Of a stretch of DNA of 64,000 nt, positions 17,911-26,962 are shown in pieces (positions within the stretch are counted from its first letter, which is position 1; every line of letters begins with the position of its first letter). The stretch lies in the NCBI RefSeq assembly GCF_032335695.1, contig NZ_JACTOJ010000011.1, positions 1 through 64,000 of the forward strand, given 5' to 3'. Under the pieces are notes generated by a model. The model did not search any database, was not told the DNA's origin, and worked only from the letters and a program-made list of their open reading frames with translations. The DNA is from JACTOJ01 sp032335695 (GTDB taxonomy: Bacteria; Bacillota; Clostridia; Clostridiales; Clostridiaceae). A program made the position numbers and the translations under genes.

Positions 17911-18351
17911 ATGACTAAAGAAACAAAAGTTCAAAGTATTATTAATTACCTAGATGAAATACAAGAAATAATTCACAATAAGCATCATGATACTGCGATA
18001 AAATATAATCTAACAGTTGAAGAATTTCACATAATGCTTCATCTAAATATGAAAAATACTCCACCAACAGTAAGCGAATTGGCTCAATCTTTCAATAATG
18101 CTCAAAACACTATGTCAGAAAAATTAACAAGACTTGAAGAAAAAAGCTTCATTGAAAGAAAAAGAGATCCAAAAGACAAAAGAATTTCTAGAATTATATT
18201 ATCTGAACAAGGTAAAAGTATTGTAGCTTCTATTTGCTACGAATCAGAAAATAAATTTATTTCAGATAGAATTTCAAAAATAGATGATAAACAGCTGAAC
18301 ACTCTTATTGATGGATTAGAAAATTTAATAATTCAGTTAAAGGAGAATTAA
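17911..18351 (+). CDS. MarR-family regulator
   Basis: A 146-residue winged-helix repressor. The recognition region is PTVSELAQSFNNAQNTMSEKLTRLEEKSF (residues about 55-83), followed by the wing RKRDPKDKRISRIILSEQG. ATG 17911 follows AAGGAGACTAATA. The gene lies immediately behind two palindromic operators that overlap its promoter start site, so it very likely represses itself and the downstream methyltransferase gene, whose start is 3 bp past its stop codon. The ligand is unknown. Confidence 0.92.
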   Translation: MTKETKVQSIINYLDEIQEIIHNKHHDTAIKYNLTVEEFHIMLHLNMKNTPPTVSELAQSFNNAQNTMSEKLTRLEEKSFIERKRDPKDKRISRIILSEQGKSIVASICYESENKFISDRISKIDDKQLNTLIDGLENLIIQLKEN

Positions 18352-18354
18352 AGT

Positions 18355-19083
18355 ATGAAGGATATTTTTAATGAAAACTTCAAAGGAAAAACTATACTGG
18401 AAATTGGTACTGGCAGAGGTGGTACTACTAGAGAACTTGCAGCCATTCTTTCAGAGTATGAAAATAGCCATCTCATAACAACAGATATATCCGATAAAAA
18501 TTTTTGCAATTTAAAAAAAGAATTATTAAACTATAAAATTCCTATAGATTTTATAAAAACAGACGCTTGCACACTTGAAGGAATAGAAAAGGAATCTATA
18601 GACTACATAGTATGTAACTATACTCTTTGTGCAATAAATTCAAATCCTGGCAGCGAGGTAATTGCATTGGATAAATTTATGGAGGTGCTTAAGCCTGGTG
18701 GTGTTCTCTACATTGAAGAAGAGTTTCCTATAACCTTTACTCAGAATGAAAAGCAAGAAATATGGAGTGATAAGTGGAAAATACTAAAGAGTTGTACAAC
18801 CTTACTTGGAGAAGCCACATATAATGAAATAAATCCAGAAGTACTAATTAAAATACTTAATATTTTAAAATATAGGAATATCCAATTAGATGTAGAGACA
18901 GCTCTTTTTCTAGGGAAAGATTGTTTAGATTTTTTTATGCTTAGACTTAATAGAAACATAAACGCTATTGAAAATACAAAACTAACTGAGGGCATCAAGG
19001 AACTTGCAATTTCACTTAAGGAAAAAGCATTAAAAATTGGTGGTATGGAAATACCAACTTATTCAATAATAGCATATAAGTAA
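18355..19083 (+). CDS. Class I SAM-dependent methyltransferase
   Basis: A 242-residue protein with the SAM-binding motif I ILEIGTGRGGTT (residues 14-25), acidic loop TTDIS (about 43) and the motif IV region DYIVCNYTLCAINS (about 83). LKPGGVLYIEEEFP is the usual post-motif segment. It starts 3 bp after marR and is co-transcribed; AAGGAGAATTAAAGT before the ATG gives the SD. The acceptor is unknown. Being under a MarR repressor suggests a detoxification or resistance methylation, but that is inference. Confidence 0.85.
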   Translation: MKDIFNENFKGKTILEIGTGRGGTTRELAAILSEYENSHLITTDISDKNFCNLKKELLNYKIPIDFIKTDACTLEGIEKESIDYIVCNYTLCAINSNPGSEVIALDKFMEVLKPGGVLYIEEEFPITFTQNEKQEIWSDKWKILKSCTTLLGEATYNEINPEVLIKILNILKYRNIQLDVETALFLGKDCLDFFMLRLNRNINAIENTKLTEGIKELAISLKEKALKIGGMEIPTYSIIAYK

Positions 19084-19153
19084 GAATAAATTAATTCAAT
19101 AGGTTCTCTATTTGATGATATAGATGAGCAAAATTTTGAAGGGTGAGTTTAAT

Positions 19154-19897
19154 ATGGATAGTAAAGCGATTTTAAATACCAATAAAAATTACTGGGATAC
19201 TAATGCAGATGATTGGTTTGGCACAACTGCACTTCCAGAGTATGGAGTAGAATTTGTAAAAGAGGATAAATTAAATTTATTTGGCGATGTTTCTGGTAAG
19301 AAAATGCTAGATATTGGATGTGGAAGCGGTCACTCCTTAAAATATCATGCTGACCATAATGCTGGGGAACTTTGGGGACTAGACATGTCCACAAAGCAAA
19401 TTGAAAATGCAAATAAATTTTTAAAGGAATGTGGTTACTTTGCAAAACTTATAAATTCTCCTATGGAGGCAGAATGCGGCATACCTGAAAATTATTTTGA
19501 CTATGTATATTCCATATATGCCATAGGGTGGACAATAGATTTAGAAGGGACCTTTAAACGTATAGCTTCCTACCTAAAAAAAGACGGCATATTCATATTC
19601 AGTTGGAAGCATCCCATTCATCACTGTGTGACCATTGAAGAGGATAAATTTATATTTACAAACAGCTATTTTGATGAAGAATGGTTCACTCTTAAAATAG
19701 ATGGCTGGGATGCTAACCTTTGCAATAGAAAAATTTCTACTTATATAAATGCGCTTGCAAAGGCGGGCTTTGCTATAGAGTATATGAGTGAAGAAACAGA
19801 CAGCAAAGTACTGGAAGCCAGAGGAGAATTTTCTAATCGGTCAAAGAAGGCACAGCTGCTTCCGCTTTCCTTTGTGTTCAAGGCTAGAAAATTATAA
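19154..19897 (+). CDS. Class I SAM-dependent methyltransferase
   Basis: A 247-residue protein with motif I MLDIGCGSGHSLKYH (near residue 46), LWGLDMS (near 67), and DYVYSIYAIGWTIDL near motif IV, followed by LKKDGIFIFSWKHP. It belongs to the UbiE/Methyltransf_11 type. ATG 19154 follows GGGTGAGTTTAAT. It lies 70 bp after the previous methyltransferase on the same strand, probably in the same MarR-controlled operon, though the two proteins are not close relatives. Acceptor unknown. Confidence 0.85.
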   Translation: MDSKAILNTNKNYWDTNADDWFGTTALPEYGVEFVKEDKLNLFGDVSGKKMLDIGCGSGHSLKYHADHNAGELWGLDMSTKQIENANKFLKECGYFAKLINSPMEAECGIPENYFDYVYSIYAIGWTIDLEGTFKRIASYLKKDGIFIFSWKHPIHHCVTIEEDKFIFTNSYFDEEWFTLKIDGWDANLCNRKISTYINALAKAGFAIEYMSEETDSKVLEARGEFSNRSKKAQLLPLSFVFKARKL

Positions 19898-19983
19898 AGA
19901 AGAAATATAATCGGACAAAATAAAGCTCAATAAGACAGAACTGAAAATTCTGCTTTTGATATACTATACTTTATAGAGGCTTC

Positions 19984-20024
19984 ATTTTAAATAGTGTAAA
20001 ATCAATACTGATTTAAAGCAGATT
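19984..20024. repeat. Palindromic intergenic element, degenerate copy
   Basis: TTTTAAATAGTGT (19985-19997) and ATACTGATTTAAAG (20005-20018) are a decayed version of the inverted repeat at 119-156, followed by CAGATTG in place of CAGAGCC. It ends about 22 bp before the hydrolase start, so it forms part of that gene's leader. Confidence 0.6.
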
Positions 20025-20046
20025 GAAAAAAGAAAGGATATATCAA

Positions 20047-20946
20047 ATGGCAGATTATTATAGAATCAGAGGGAAAAGTATTTTCACAGAAATATTAGGG
20101 AAAGAGGCATCAAAGGCATTACTATTTATTCATGGAGGGCCTGGAGGTATTGGTGTTTCAGATTTTATTGAATACCAAGGAGAAAGGTTAGCTAAGAATT
20201 TTAAGGTTATAGCACCAGATCAAAGAGGAGTTTGGAGGTCTCAGGAGATTTTAGCTGAGGAAGCTATCTCCATAGAGGATATCATTGAAGATCTTGAGGA
20301 ACTTAGAAAAAAACTGAATATAGATAAATGGTCTTTGCTAAGTCATTCCTTTGGAGGATATGTTGCAGTTCTTTATGCTAATTTATATCCTAATTCTATT
20401 GAAAAGCTTATATATGAATGTCCAAGCTTTGATTTTGCTCTATCGGAAAGATCCATGCTAAGAAACGCGGCAGAAGAATTACGCAAATTAGGTAATGATG
20501 AAGCAGCAGAACAGTATTTTAAGGCTTTAGAGGAAATACAAGATTACAAAGAAATAAACAAATTTCTTATGAAGGCTCTAAGTGAACTTGGAGAAAATGC
20601 TAATAATTTTATGTGGTATGGTAAGGATAAACATATAATTGAAAGAATAGCTATGAACACTAAAGATGGCGGTAAATTGTGGAAGAAATCTACTGCCACA
20701 AGAATGAAGCTTCTTGAAGATTGGAGAGTATATAAGGATGTGTTTTTGGAGTTATCAAATATAGATAAGCCATCCCTGCTGATGAAAGGAAAATATGATC
20801 CTATAACCTGTGAAGTCCAAACTAAGGAATTTATGAAGCGTACCAAGAAGCATGAAGTGGCTGTCTTTGATTTTTCTGGGCATTATGTTAGAATTGAAGA
20901 ACCAGATAGATATTGTGAAGTTATAACAAAGTTTATATATAGCTAA
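20047..20946 (+). CDS. Alpha/beta hydrolase, proline iminopeptidase-like
   Basis: A 299-residue alpha/beta-fold hydrolase. The oxyanion motif HGGPGG lies near residue 32, the nucleophile elbow is LLSHSFGG (near 105), the acid is probably Asp in KGKYDPIT, and the histidine is in DFSGHYVRIEEP. This pattern matches the prolyl aminopeptidase (S33) branch, although the usual GHSxGG elbow reads SHSFGG. ATG 20047 has GAAAGG upstream; TTG 20023 in frame lacks an SD. The regulator AraC-GyrI gene follows 38 bp later. Substrate unknown. Confidence 0.82.
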   Translation: MADYYRIRGKSIFTEILGKEASKALLFIHGGPGGIGVSDFIEYQGERLAKNFKVIAPDQRGVWRSQEILAEEAISIEDIIEDLEELRKKLNIDKWSLLSHSFGGYVAVLYANLYPNSIEKLIYECPSFDFALSERSMLRNAAEELRKLGNDEAAEQYFKALEEIQDYKEINKFLMKALSELGENANNFMWYGKDKHIIERIAMNTKDGGKLWKKSTATRMKLLEDWRVYKDVFLELSNIDKPSLLMKGKYDPITCEVQTKEFMKRTKKHEVAVFDFSGHYVRIEEPDRYCEVITKFIYS

Positions 20947-20984
20947 TAAAATTTCTCAGAGTGGATTAAAGAGGAGAGTAAAAG

Positions 20985-21857
20985 TTGGATACTATATCAT
21001 TGATGAACAATACTATTGAATATATTGAGGCAAATCTATGTTCAGAGCTAAAAATAGATGATATAGCAAAGGTGGCCTGCTCCTCTCGATATCACTTTCA
21101 GAGAGTTTTTTATGCACTGACAGGTTTTACTGTAACCAAATATATAAAAAATCGAAGGCTTACCTTAGCTGCAGAGGAATTGTCTATAACTCAAAAAAGG
21201 GTAACTGATATAGCTTTGAAATACTGTTATGAAAGTCCTGAAGCATTCACTAAGGCATTTAAAAGACTTCATGGGATAGCACCTTCGGACATAAAAAAGC
21301 CTTATGAGAAGATAAAAGCTTTTCCAAAGCTCTATTTTGAAGTATCAATTAAAGGAAAAAGTGAGTTTTTATATAAAATAGTTGAAAGAGTAGCTTTTAA
21401 GGTATTCGGTGCGGAATTTATAACTACAAAGACTGATGATGCAGCATATAAAGAAATACCTAAGTTTATTAGCGATAGCTTTAAAAATGGCACTCATGCT
21501 AGGATTAATACACTTTTGGGTAATCCTGAAGGAACTTTGCTAGAAGGATTTCATTATGGATTTCAAGAAGATGGCACAAGAAAATATATGATGGGAGCTG
21601 AGCTTCCTGAAGCTTACATAGGAGATGAATTTACCATATTAGAAGTACCCAGGCTTACTTGGGCAGTATTTGAGGGTAAAGGAGACAAACCTAATAATGA
21701 TATACTGCAAGATATATGGAGACGTACATATTCAGAATGGTTTCCTTCAAGTGAATTTGAACAAGCAGAAGGACCATGTATTGAAAAAAATTTTTGGGAT
21801 GAAGAGAAACAGGAAGAATATAGCTGCCAGTTATGGATTCCTGTAAAAAGAAAGTGA
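20985..21857 (+). CDS. AraC regulator with GyrI-like effector domain
   Basis: A 290-residue protein. Residues about 5-105 form the AraC DNA-binding region (IDDIAKVACSSRYHFQRVFY and VTDIALKYCYESPEAFTKAFK), and the C-terminal part from about 115 is a GyrI/Rob-type effector-binding domain ending CQLWIPVKRK. The TTG start has GAGGAGAG 6 nt upstream. It lies between a hydrolase and a GNAT gene on the same strand, with only 17 bp to the latter. The same domain arrangement occurs at 41670 and 58518. GyrI-like domains bind hydrophobic cations or other small molecules; the ligand is unknown. Confidence 0.87.
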   Translation: MDTISLMNNTIEYIEANLCSELKIDDIAKVACSSRYHFQRVFYALTGFTVTKYIKNRRLTLAAEELSITQKRVTDIALKYCYESPEAFTKAFKRLHGIAPSDIKKPYEKIKAFPKLYFEVSIKGKSEFLYKIVERVAFKVFGAEFITTKTDDAAYKEIPKFISDSFKNGTHARINTLLGNPEGTLLEGFHYGFQEDGTRKYMMGAELPEAYIGDEFTILEVPRLTWAVFEGKGDKPNNDILQDIWRRTYSEWFPSSEFEQAEGPCIEKNFWDEEKQEEYSCQLWIPVKRK

Positions 21858-21874
21858 TGTTGGGGGAAAAACAA

Positions 21875-22381
21875 ATGATATTCAGAAGATCAGTGGAAAC
21901 AGAAGTTGAGGATATAATGAAAATTATTAGACAAGCTCAAGGCTATTTTAAGCAGCAAGGAATAGATCAATGGCAGGATAACTACCCTAATATAGAGGCA
22001 ATAAGAAAAGATATAGAAGATAATAATAGCTATGTGCTTATAAAAGATGAGCAAATTGTTGCTACTGCCGCAGTAAGCTTTGATGGAGAAAAAACCTATG
22101 ACCTTATATATGATGGACAGTGGCTTACTGAAGATGAATTTGCAGTTATTCATAGAATAGCAGTGGATGAGCAATATAAAGGCTTGGGATTATCCTCGGA
22201 AATCATAAAAAATGTAGAGCAGCTTTGCAGGGATAAAGGAATTCACAGCATAAAAATAGATACTCATGAAAATAATCTATCCATGCAGAAACTGCTCAAG
22301 AAAAACAAATTTCAGTATTGCGGAATAATTTATTTAGAAAGCGGAAGCAAAAGAATTGCCTTTGAAAAGGTTGTGCTTTAA
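21875..22381 (+). CDS. GNAT family N-acetyltransferase
   Basis: A 168-residue acetyltransferase. The acetyl-CoA region is AVIHRIAVDEQYKGLGLSSEIIKNVEQ (about residues 88-115), containing the Q/RxxGxG/A-type motif QYKGLGL, followed by IKIDTHENNLSMQKLLKKNKF. ATG 21875 follows TTGGGGGAA; an in-frame ATG at 21833 lies inside the preceding gene and lacks an SD. It is probably co-transcribed with the AraC-GyrI gene. Substrate unknown. Confidence 0.85.
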   Translation: MIFRRSVETEVEDIMKIIRQAQGYFKQQGIDQWQDNYPNIEAIRKDIEDNNSYVLIKDEQIVATAAVSFDGEKTYDLIYDGQWLTEDEFAVIHRIAVDEQYKGLGLSSEIIKNVEQLCRDKGIHSIKIDTHENNLSMQKLLKKNKFQYCGIIYLESGSKRIAFEKVVL

Positions 22382-22400
22382 AACACAACCTTACTTAATT
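22367..22400. terminator. Terminator between convergent GNAT and MATE genes
   Basis: AAGGTTGTG (22367-22375) pairs with CACAACCTT (22384-22392) around an 8-nt loop. The stem overlaps the last codons of the GNAT gene. T-rich sequence follows on the minus strand, so it may act in both directions. Confidence 0.7.
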
Positions 22401-22431
22401 TAGGATAGCCTTGAACAAATATTCTGGTGAT

Positions 22432-23766
22432 TTACTGCAATAAGCTAGTCTTCTTCTTAAAGGAAAAATAGTAAGGCACTTCATAAGCCAGCATGAATAT
22501 CCATCCTATGAGGCTGGCGTAAGCTACGCTTTCCATTCCAATATGCGGAACTAAGATGAAAACAAATATTACTCTAAAAGATATTTGAATGATTGTAGAA
22601 ACTAGGGTTATTTTCATATTCCCCATGCCCCTAAAGAAGCCTTGTACACCATTGGTGAAGGCAGGAAGCATGTAGAAAAATGCCATAAGTCCTAAGTAGC
22701 GTACCCCTAGACTTATCATATTAGTTTCCTCAGGTGAAACAAACAGCTTCATTATAGGTTTTTTCAAAGAGAGAATAACTATGCAGATTAAAATCCAATA
22801 ACAGAATTCAATGCATAAACCAATTTTAAAACCGTCTTTGATACGTTTCTTATTTTGGGCACCTCTGTTTTGAGCTATGAAGGTCATCATTCCGTGAGAT
22901 ATACTTTGCTCAGGGGTGAAGGCAAAGTCATCAACTCTGCTGACAGCATTGAAGGCCGCTATAGCATCTATACCTAAGGAATTGATAGAACCCTGTATCA
23001 AAAGTTTTCCAATAGGCTGGGAAGATTGCTGTAAGGCTGTAATAGAACCATGCTGCAGGGTTTCTTTTAGAAGGTTTTTGTCTAATTTGATGTCACGTTT
23101 ATTTAATCTCAATAATGGAACTTTTCTATAGATATAAATTATACAAAATAGTGCAGAGGAAGCTTCCGCTATATCCGTAGCTAGTCCAGCACCTACCACA
23201 CCCATTTTAAAACCACCTACAAATACGAAATCAAGACATCCATTTAAAATAGAGGCTAGAGCTAAAAATCTTATAGGGGTTTTTGAATCGCCTACGCTCC
23301 TCATAGCGGCGGATACCGAATTATATAAATAAGTAAAAGGCATGGCTACAAATATAATCCTCAGATAAACTGCTGAGGAATCTAGAATTTTGCTAGGTAC
23401 ATCCATAAGGATAAGTATTTCTTTTGAAAATAGTAAGCCCAGTATTACTATTAGCAGAGAAAAAAAGCAGCCGAATAGTAAAGTGGTTGATATTTCTTTT
23501 TTAAGATCTTCGTATCTTTTAGCTCCAAAAAACTCACTCATAAGTACGGAAGCACCAATGCAAATACCTGTTATTCCTAAGATGACTATATTCATAACGG
23601 GATTAGCTGTTCCTACTGCTGCTAATGCATCTGTTCCTGAAAACTTTCCTACTATGATAGAATCCACTGCATTATAAGTAAGCTGAAGCAGATTTCCTAA
23701 TATCAAAGGAATAGAAAAGCTAACTAAATGCTTTGGTATATTGCCCTTTGTCATGTCTTTAATCAT
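22432..23766 (-). CDS. MATE family efflux transporter
   Basis: A 444-residue protein with about twelve spans; MTKGNIPKHLVSFSIPLILGNLLQLTYNAVDSIIVGKF is a typical MATE N-terminus (residues about 5-42). ATG 23766 has AAAGGAAG 8 nt upstream; a GTG 9 bp earlier sits too close to the SD. The PrpR-like regulator gene lies 96 bp upstream on the same strand and may control it or be co-transcribed. Substrate unknown. Confidence 0.9.
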   Translation of the reverse strand: MIKDMTKGNIPKHLVSFSIPLILGNLLQLTYNAVDSIIVGKFSGTDALAAVGTANPVMNIVILGITGICIGASVLMSEFFGAKRYEDLKKEISTTLLFGCFFSLLIVILGLLFSKEILILMDVPSKILDSSAVYLRIIFVAMPFTYLYNSVSAAMRSVGDSKTPIRFLALASILNGCLDFVFVGGFKMGVVGAGLATDIAEASSALFCIIYIYRKVPLLRLNKRDIKLDKNLLKETLQHGSITALQQSSQPIGKLLIQGSINSLGIDAIAAFNAVSRVDDFAFTPEQSISHGMMTFIAQNRGAQNKKRIKDGFKIGLCIEFCYWILICIVILSLKKPIMKLFVSPEETNMISLGVRYLGLMAFFYMLPAFTNGVQGFFRGMGNMKITLVSTIIQISFRVIFVFILVPHIGMESVAYASLIGWIFMLAYEVPYYFSFKKKTSLLQ

Positions 23767-23862
23767 GTGTTTCACTTCCTTTGTTGTCCTTCCTCAGGCA
23801 TTATACTAAAATTAGTCTTCTAGCTTCAACAGCCTATAAGTGAGTTTCGTTTCATTATGAAA

Positions 23863-25401
23863 CTATTTTAGTTTTCTCCATAAAGTGCTGTGACCAATTT
23901 TTAACCTCTTTTCTACTCTTACTCCATTCATGCCTTCTTCAATGAATACTTGCTTTATTATGCGTCTCTCGATTTCTTTTAAACTGCCACTAATATCAAT
24001 AGGTACTAGGGAAGAGCTCCTATAGTTATCCTGTTCTCTTTTTATAGCTGTTTTAATTTGATTTTCGGTGATATAGGAACCTTCACAGGTAAGTGTTAAC
24101 TGGTTTATGACTCTCATAAATTGTCTTAAGTTTCCTGGCCAATCATATTCCAGCAGTAAGCTTACTCCGCCATCTTTTATTCCTACTATCTGGCTTGCAC
24201 AGCGCACATTCAGTTTACCAAGATACATGCTGATTATATTTTGTATTTCATGTTTGTAATTTTTAAAAGGCATTAATTCTATTCTAACTTCATCTAAAAT
24301 CGAGCGGAGAGATCTAATAAGTATTCCGCTGCTTTCACAGACTTCTATAGGAAATTCGCAGGAGGCTATTATTTTGATATTATTATCCTTATTTATTTTC
24401 TTTAACATATCTGTCAGCTTTTTTTGACTTTCCTTAGATAAATTTTCTATATCCTCTAAAAATAAAGTGCCGCCCTTATTTCCTAAATAATCTATTATAA
24501 TATCGGTTAACAAAGCATAATTATAATCCTCAGGCATAGAATAGCAGTTTATGCATACAGTATTCTTTTTCTTTTGGGGACCGTAACAAAAACATAGATA
24601 TGCCGCATCATTTTTACACATTCCATCTTCACCAGTTATAATAGTGGACAGGGAAGTAGCACTTAATTCAGATATCTGAGATAAAATTGTTTGTGGAAAT
24701 ACCGTGTCTAGCAAGCTTGGAGTAAATTCATCAGGAGTTAAAACTCTTATAAATTCATTTATATTAGCTTTTTGTGTTTCTGATTTTTCATAAGATGCAT
24801 AATTATCAATATTTCTGACAGCATAGTGGTTACTGGAAATGGCGCAGCATAATCTTATGGCTTCTTCAATGGAGCTTCTTACAGCTTCTATTCCGCTAGT
24901 GAGCAGAAAGCTGCTGATTTTAAACTCGTGGGCTGTTTCATATACAATATTATCCCCAATAACAAGATCATAATTTTCTTCTTTAAGTTCTCCAATTATA
25001 TCTCTTACTTCCGCATGCTGAAGATAGCATTTAGATTCTATGGAATATCCCATAAGTTCACTTAAATCTTTAAAAGATTTTTCGATGCTGGGGTAAGCCA
25101 AAAACATTTTTTTACCTTTAAAGCCTTGGCATAATTTTAAAATTCTAAGGATATCAAAGGCATTTATATAAATTTCTATTATGGGGATATTAGAAACAAG
25201 CCTGCAGGTCTCCACAGTGCCTCCTCTTGTTATGATAGCATCATAATTTTTATCTGCCTCTAATTCTTTTAGTAGTTTTGGACCTTTTTCATAATTTCCT
25301 ATATATACGTCAATTTCTACATCTTCATATTCATCTGCTGCTGACAGCGTCAGCTCTTTTAAGCCTGGATAGGGTGCTATAAAAAGTATTTTTGTTTTCA
25401 T
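23863..25401 (-). CDS. PrpR-type regulator with degenerate AAA+ domain
   Basis: A 512-residue protein. Residues 1-180 match the PrpR N-terminal sensor family (ILFIAPYPGLKEL, then AIITRGGTV). The middle has the shape of a sigma-54 activator AAA+ domain, but its Walker A reads TGEDGMCKND instead of GESGTGKE. The GAFTGA loop that contacts sigma-54 is absent. Walker B-like GGTLFLEDIENLS and the YDWPGNLRQF sensor region remain. The C-terminus is a Fis-type helix-turn-helix (VEKRLKIGHSTLWRKLK). ATG 25401 has GGAGAT upstream. It probably acts without remodelling sigma-54 holoenzyme. The MATE gene downstream is the likely target. Confidence 0.85.
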   Translation of the reverse strand: MKTKILFIAPYPGLKELTLSAADEYEDVEIDVYIGNYEKGPKLLKELEADKNYDAIITRGGTVETCRLVSNIPIIEIYINAFDILRILKLCQGFKGKKMFLAYPSIEKSFKDLSELMGYSIESKCYLQHAEVRDIIGELKEENYDLVIGDNIVYETAHEFKISSFLLTSGIEAVRSSIEEAIRLCCAISSNHYAVRNIDNYASYEKSETQKANINEFIRVLTPDEFTPSLLDTVFPQTILSQISELSATSLSTIITGEDGMCKNDAAYLCFCYGPQKKKNTVCINCYSMPEDYNYALLTDIIIDYLGNKGGTLFLEDIENLSKESQKKLTDMLKKINKDNNIKIIASCEFPIEVCESSGILIRSLRSILDEVRIELMPFKNYKHEIQNIISMYLGKLNVRCASQIVGIKDGGVSLLLEYDWPGNLRQFMRVINQLTLTCEGSYITENQIKTAIKREQDNYRSSSLVPIDISGSLKEIERRIIKQVFIEEGMNGVRVEKRLKIGHSTLWRKLK

Positions 25402-25544
25402 AAATAAAATCTCCATACATATGTTTTGAAATATTAATACCATTATATCAAATGTGAAGAAAATATAAATTTTCTAGGTGTTGTTTGCATAAATATGAAG
25501 GTATGTTTTAATATGTTAATATAGACTTGTGGGGAGTGATAAAT

Positions 25545-26921
25545 ATGAAATTGAATATATTGCATACCAATGATATACATAGCAGCTTTGAAGCATTTTC
25601 AAAGCTGGTGAGCAAAATTGAGGAAATTAAAGATGAGAACACTATAATACTTGATGCTGGGGATTTTGCGGATTTTAAAAGGCTGGAGCTTCAGGGAACA
25701 GATGGACTAGCTGCTCTGGAGCTTTTAGAATATGCTGGCTATGATGCTATAGCTGTAGGGAATAATGAAACCTTTAATGGCATTGAAATCTTAAAAAACA
25801 TGGCGGTTAACTCAAAGCTTCCTTTTTTAAGCAGCAATGCTTATGCTTTGGGCTTTAAGGATATTGAGGGTGTTAAAAAAAGCTTTATATTGAATAAAAA
25901 TGGCATAAGGATTTTAATCATTGGACTATCTCCAGATTTAGGAGCTTTTAACGAACTGAATGGACTAGCTTTTAAAGACCATGTAGAGGCGGTTCAGCAA
26001 GAGGTTTATAAGAATAAAGGAAACTACGATTTAGGAATAGTTTTGTCCCATGTTGGCATGGATAAGGACAAGGAGATAGCAGAAAAGGTTGAAGGAATTG
26101 ATGTAATAATCGGAGGGCATTTTCATATATTGATGGATAAACCAGAGATAGTGAATAATAAAATAATATTTACCTCAGGCAGCTATGGAGAAAATTTAGG
26201 GGTGCTTAAGCTTGAAATAGTAGCTGATAAAGTTGAGCTCATTGATGGAGAAAATATAAATATTAAGGATTATGAGCCTTCCAAGGGAATTGTGGATATA
26301 TTGAAGAGAAATAAGGAAAAGGCCATAGATAAATTAGATGTACCTCTCTACGAAATTCAGAGAGATTTATGGCACGATGTGGTGGAAGAAAATCCTATGA
26401 CAAACCTGCTGGCGGATGCTTTGAAAGATGTGCTTAAATGCGATATAGGTCTTGTGAACAGCGGAGTTATAAATGGAGGCATAAGGAAAGGGAAGGTTTC
26501 TCAAAAGAAACTTATAGAATTATGTCCCTCACCCTTAAATCCAACCAGCTTTGAAATTCAGGGAAAATATTTAAAGGAAGCCTTAGAAAATTCCTTGGAC
26601 ACTGATTATTGCTATGCAGATGGAAAAGGGCCAGGCTTTAGGGGAAAATATGCTGGAAGGCTGCATGTGTCTAATGCTGTTATTGAGCATGATGGAAGAA
26701 AAATAATAAATGTATTTATCAATGGAGAGAAGCTTAAAGAAGAGAAGTGGTATACTGTGGCAACTTCGGATTATCTTCAAAGGGGCACAGTATATGCTTC
26801 ATTAAAAAACAATAGAAATGAAAGCTATAATGAAGAATATTTAAGAGATACCTTAAGAGAGTATATAGCTAGAAAGGATTTTGTAGACAATGCCTTTAAG
26901 GATAGATGGATTTTAAAATAG
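25545..26921 (+). CDS. Cytoplasmic 5'-nucleotidase/metallophosphatase, YunD-like
   Basis: A 458-residue two-domain enzyme. The metallophosphatase domain has LHTNDIHSSF (about residues 5-14), LDAGDF, AVGNNETF and GGHFH metal ligands, and the C-terminal 5'-nucleotidase substrate domain begins near 280 (VVEENPMTNLLADAL). GNNE in place of GNHE is typical of the YunD branch. No signal peptide is seen, unlike secreted UshA enzymes, so it acts in the cytoplasm. ATG 25545 follows GGGGAGTGATAAAT. It is divergent from the PrpR-like gene and 41 bp before phzF-like, which may be co-transcribed. Confidence 0.88.
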   Translation: MKLNILHTNDIHSSFEAFSKLVSKIEEIKDENTIILDAGDFADFKRLELQGTDGLAALELLEYAGYDAIAVGNNETFNGIEILKNMAVNSKLPFLSSNAYALGFKDIEGVKKSFILNKNGIRILIIGLSPDLGAFNELNGLAFKDHVEAVQQEVYKNKGNYDLGIVLSHVGMDKDKEIAEKVEGIDVIIGGHFHILMDKPEIVNNKIIFTSGSYGENLGVLKLEIVADKVELIDGENINIKDYEPSKGIVDILKRNKEKAIDKLDVPLYEIQRDLWHDVVEENPMTNLLADALKDVLKCDIGLVNSGVINGGIRKGKVSQKKLIELCPSPLNPTSFEIQGKYLKEALENSLDTDYCYADGKGPGFRGKYAGRLHVSNAVIEHDGRKIINVFINGEKLKEEKWYTVATSDYLQRGTVYASLKNNRNESYNEEYLRDTLREYIARKDFVDNAFKDRWILK

Positions 26922-26962
26922 GGGTAAACCATAAATAAAAAATATGTACAGAGGTGAAAATT

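Noticed and set aside
20023..20046. TTG start eight codons earlier for the alpha/beta hydrolase
   Set aside because: The TTG lies at the edge of the palindromic element without an SD; ATG 20047 has GAAAGG.
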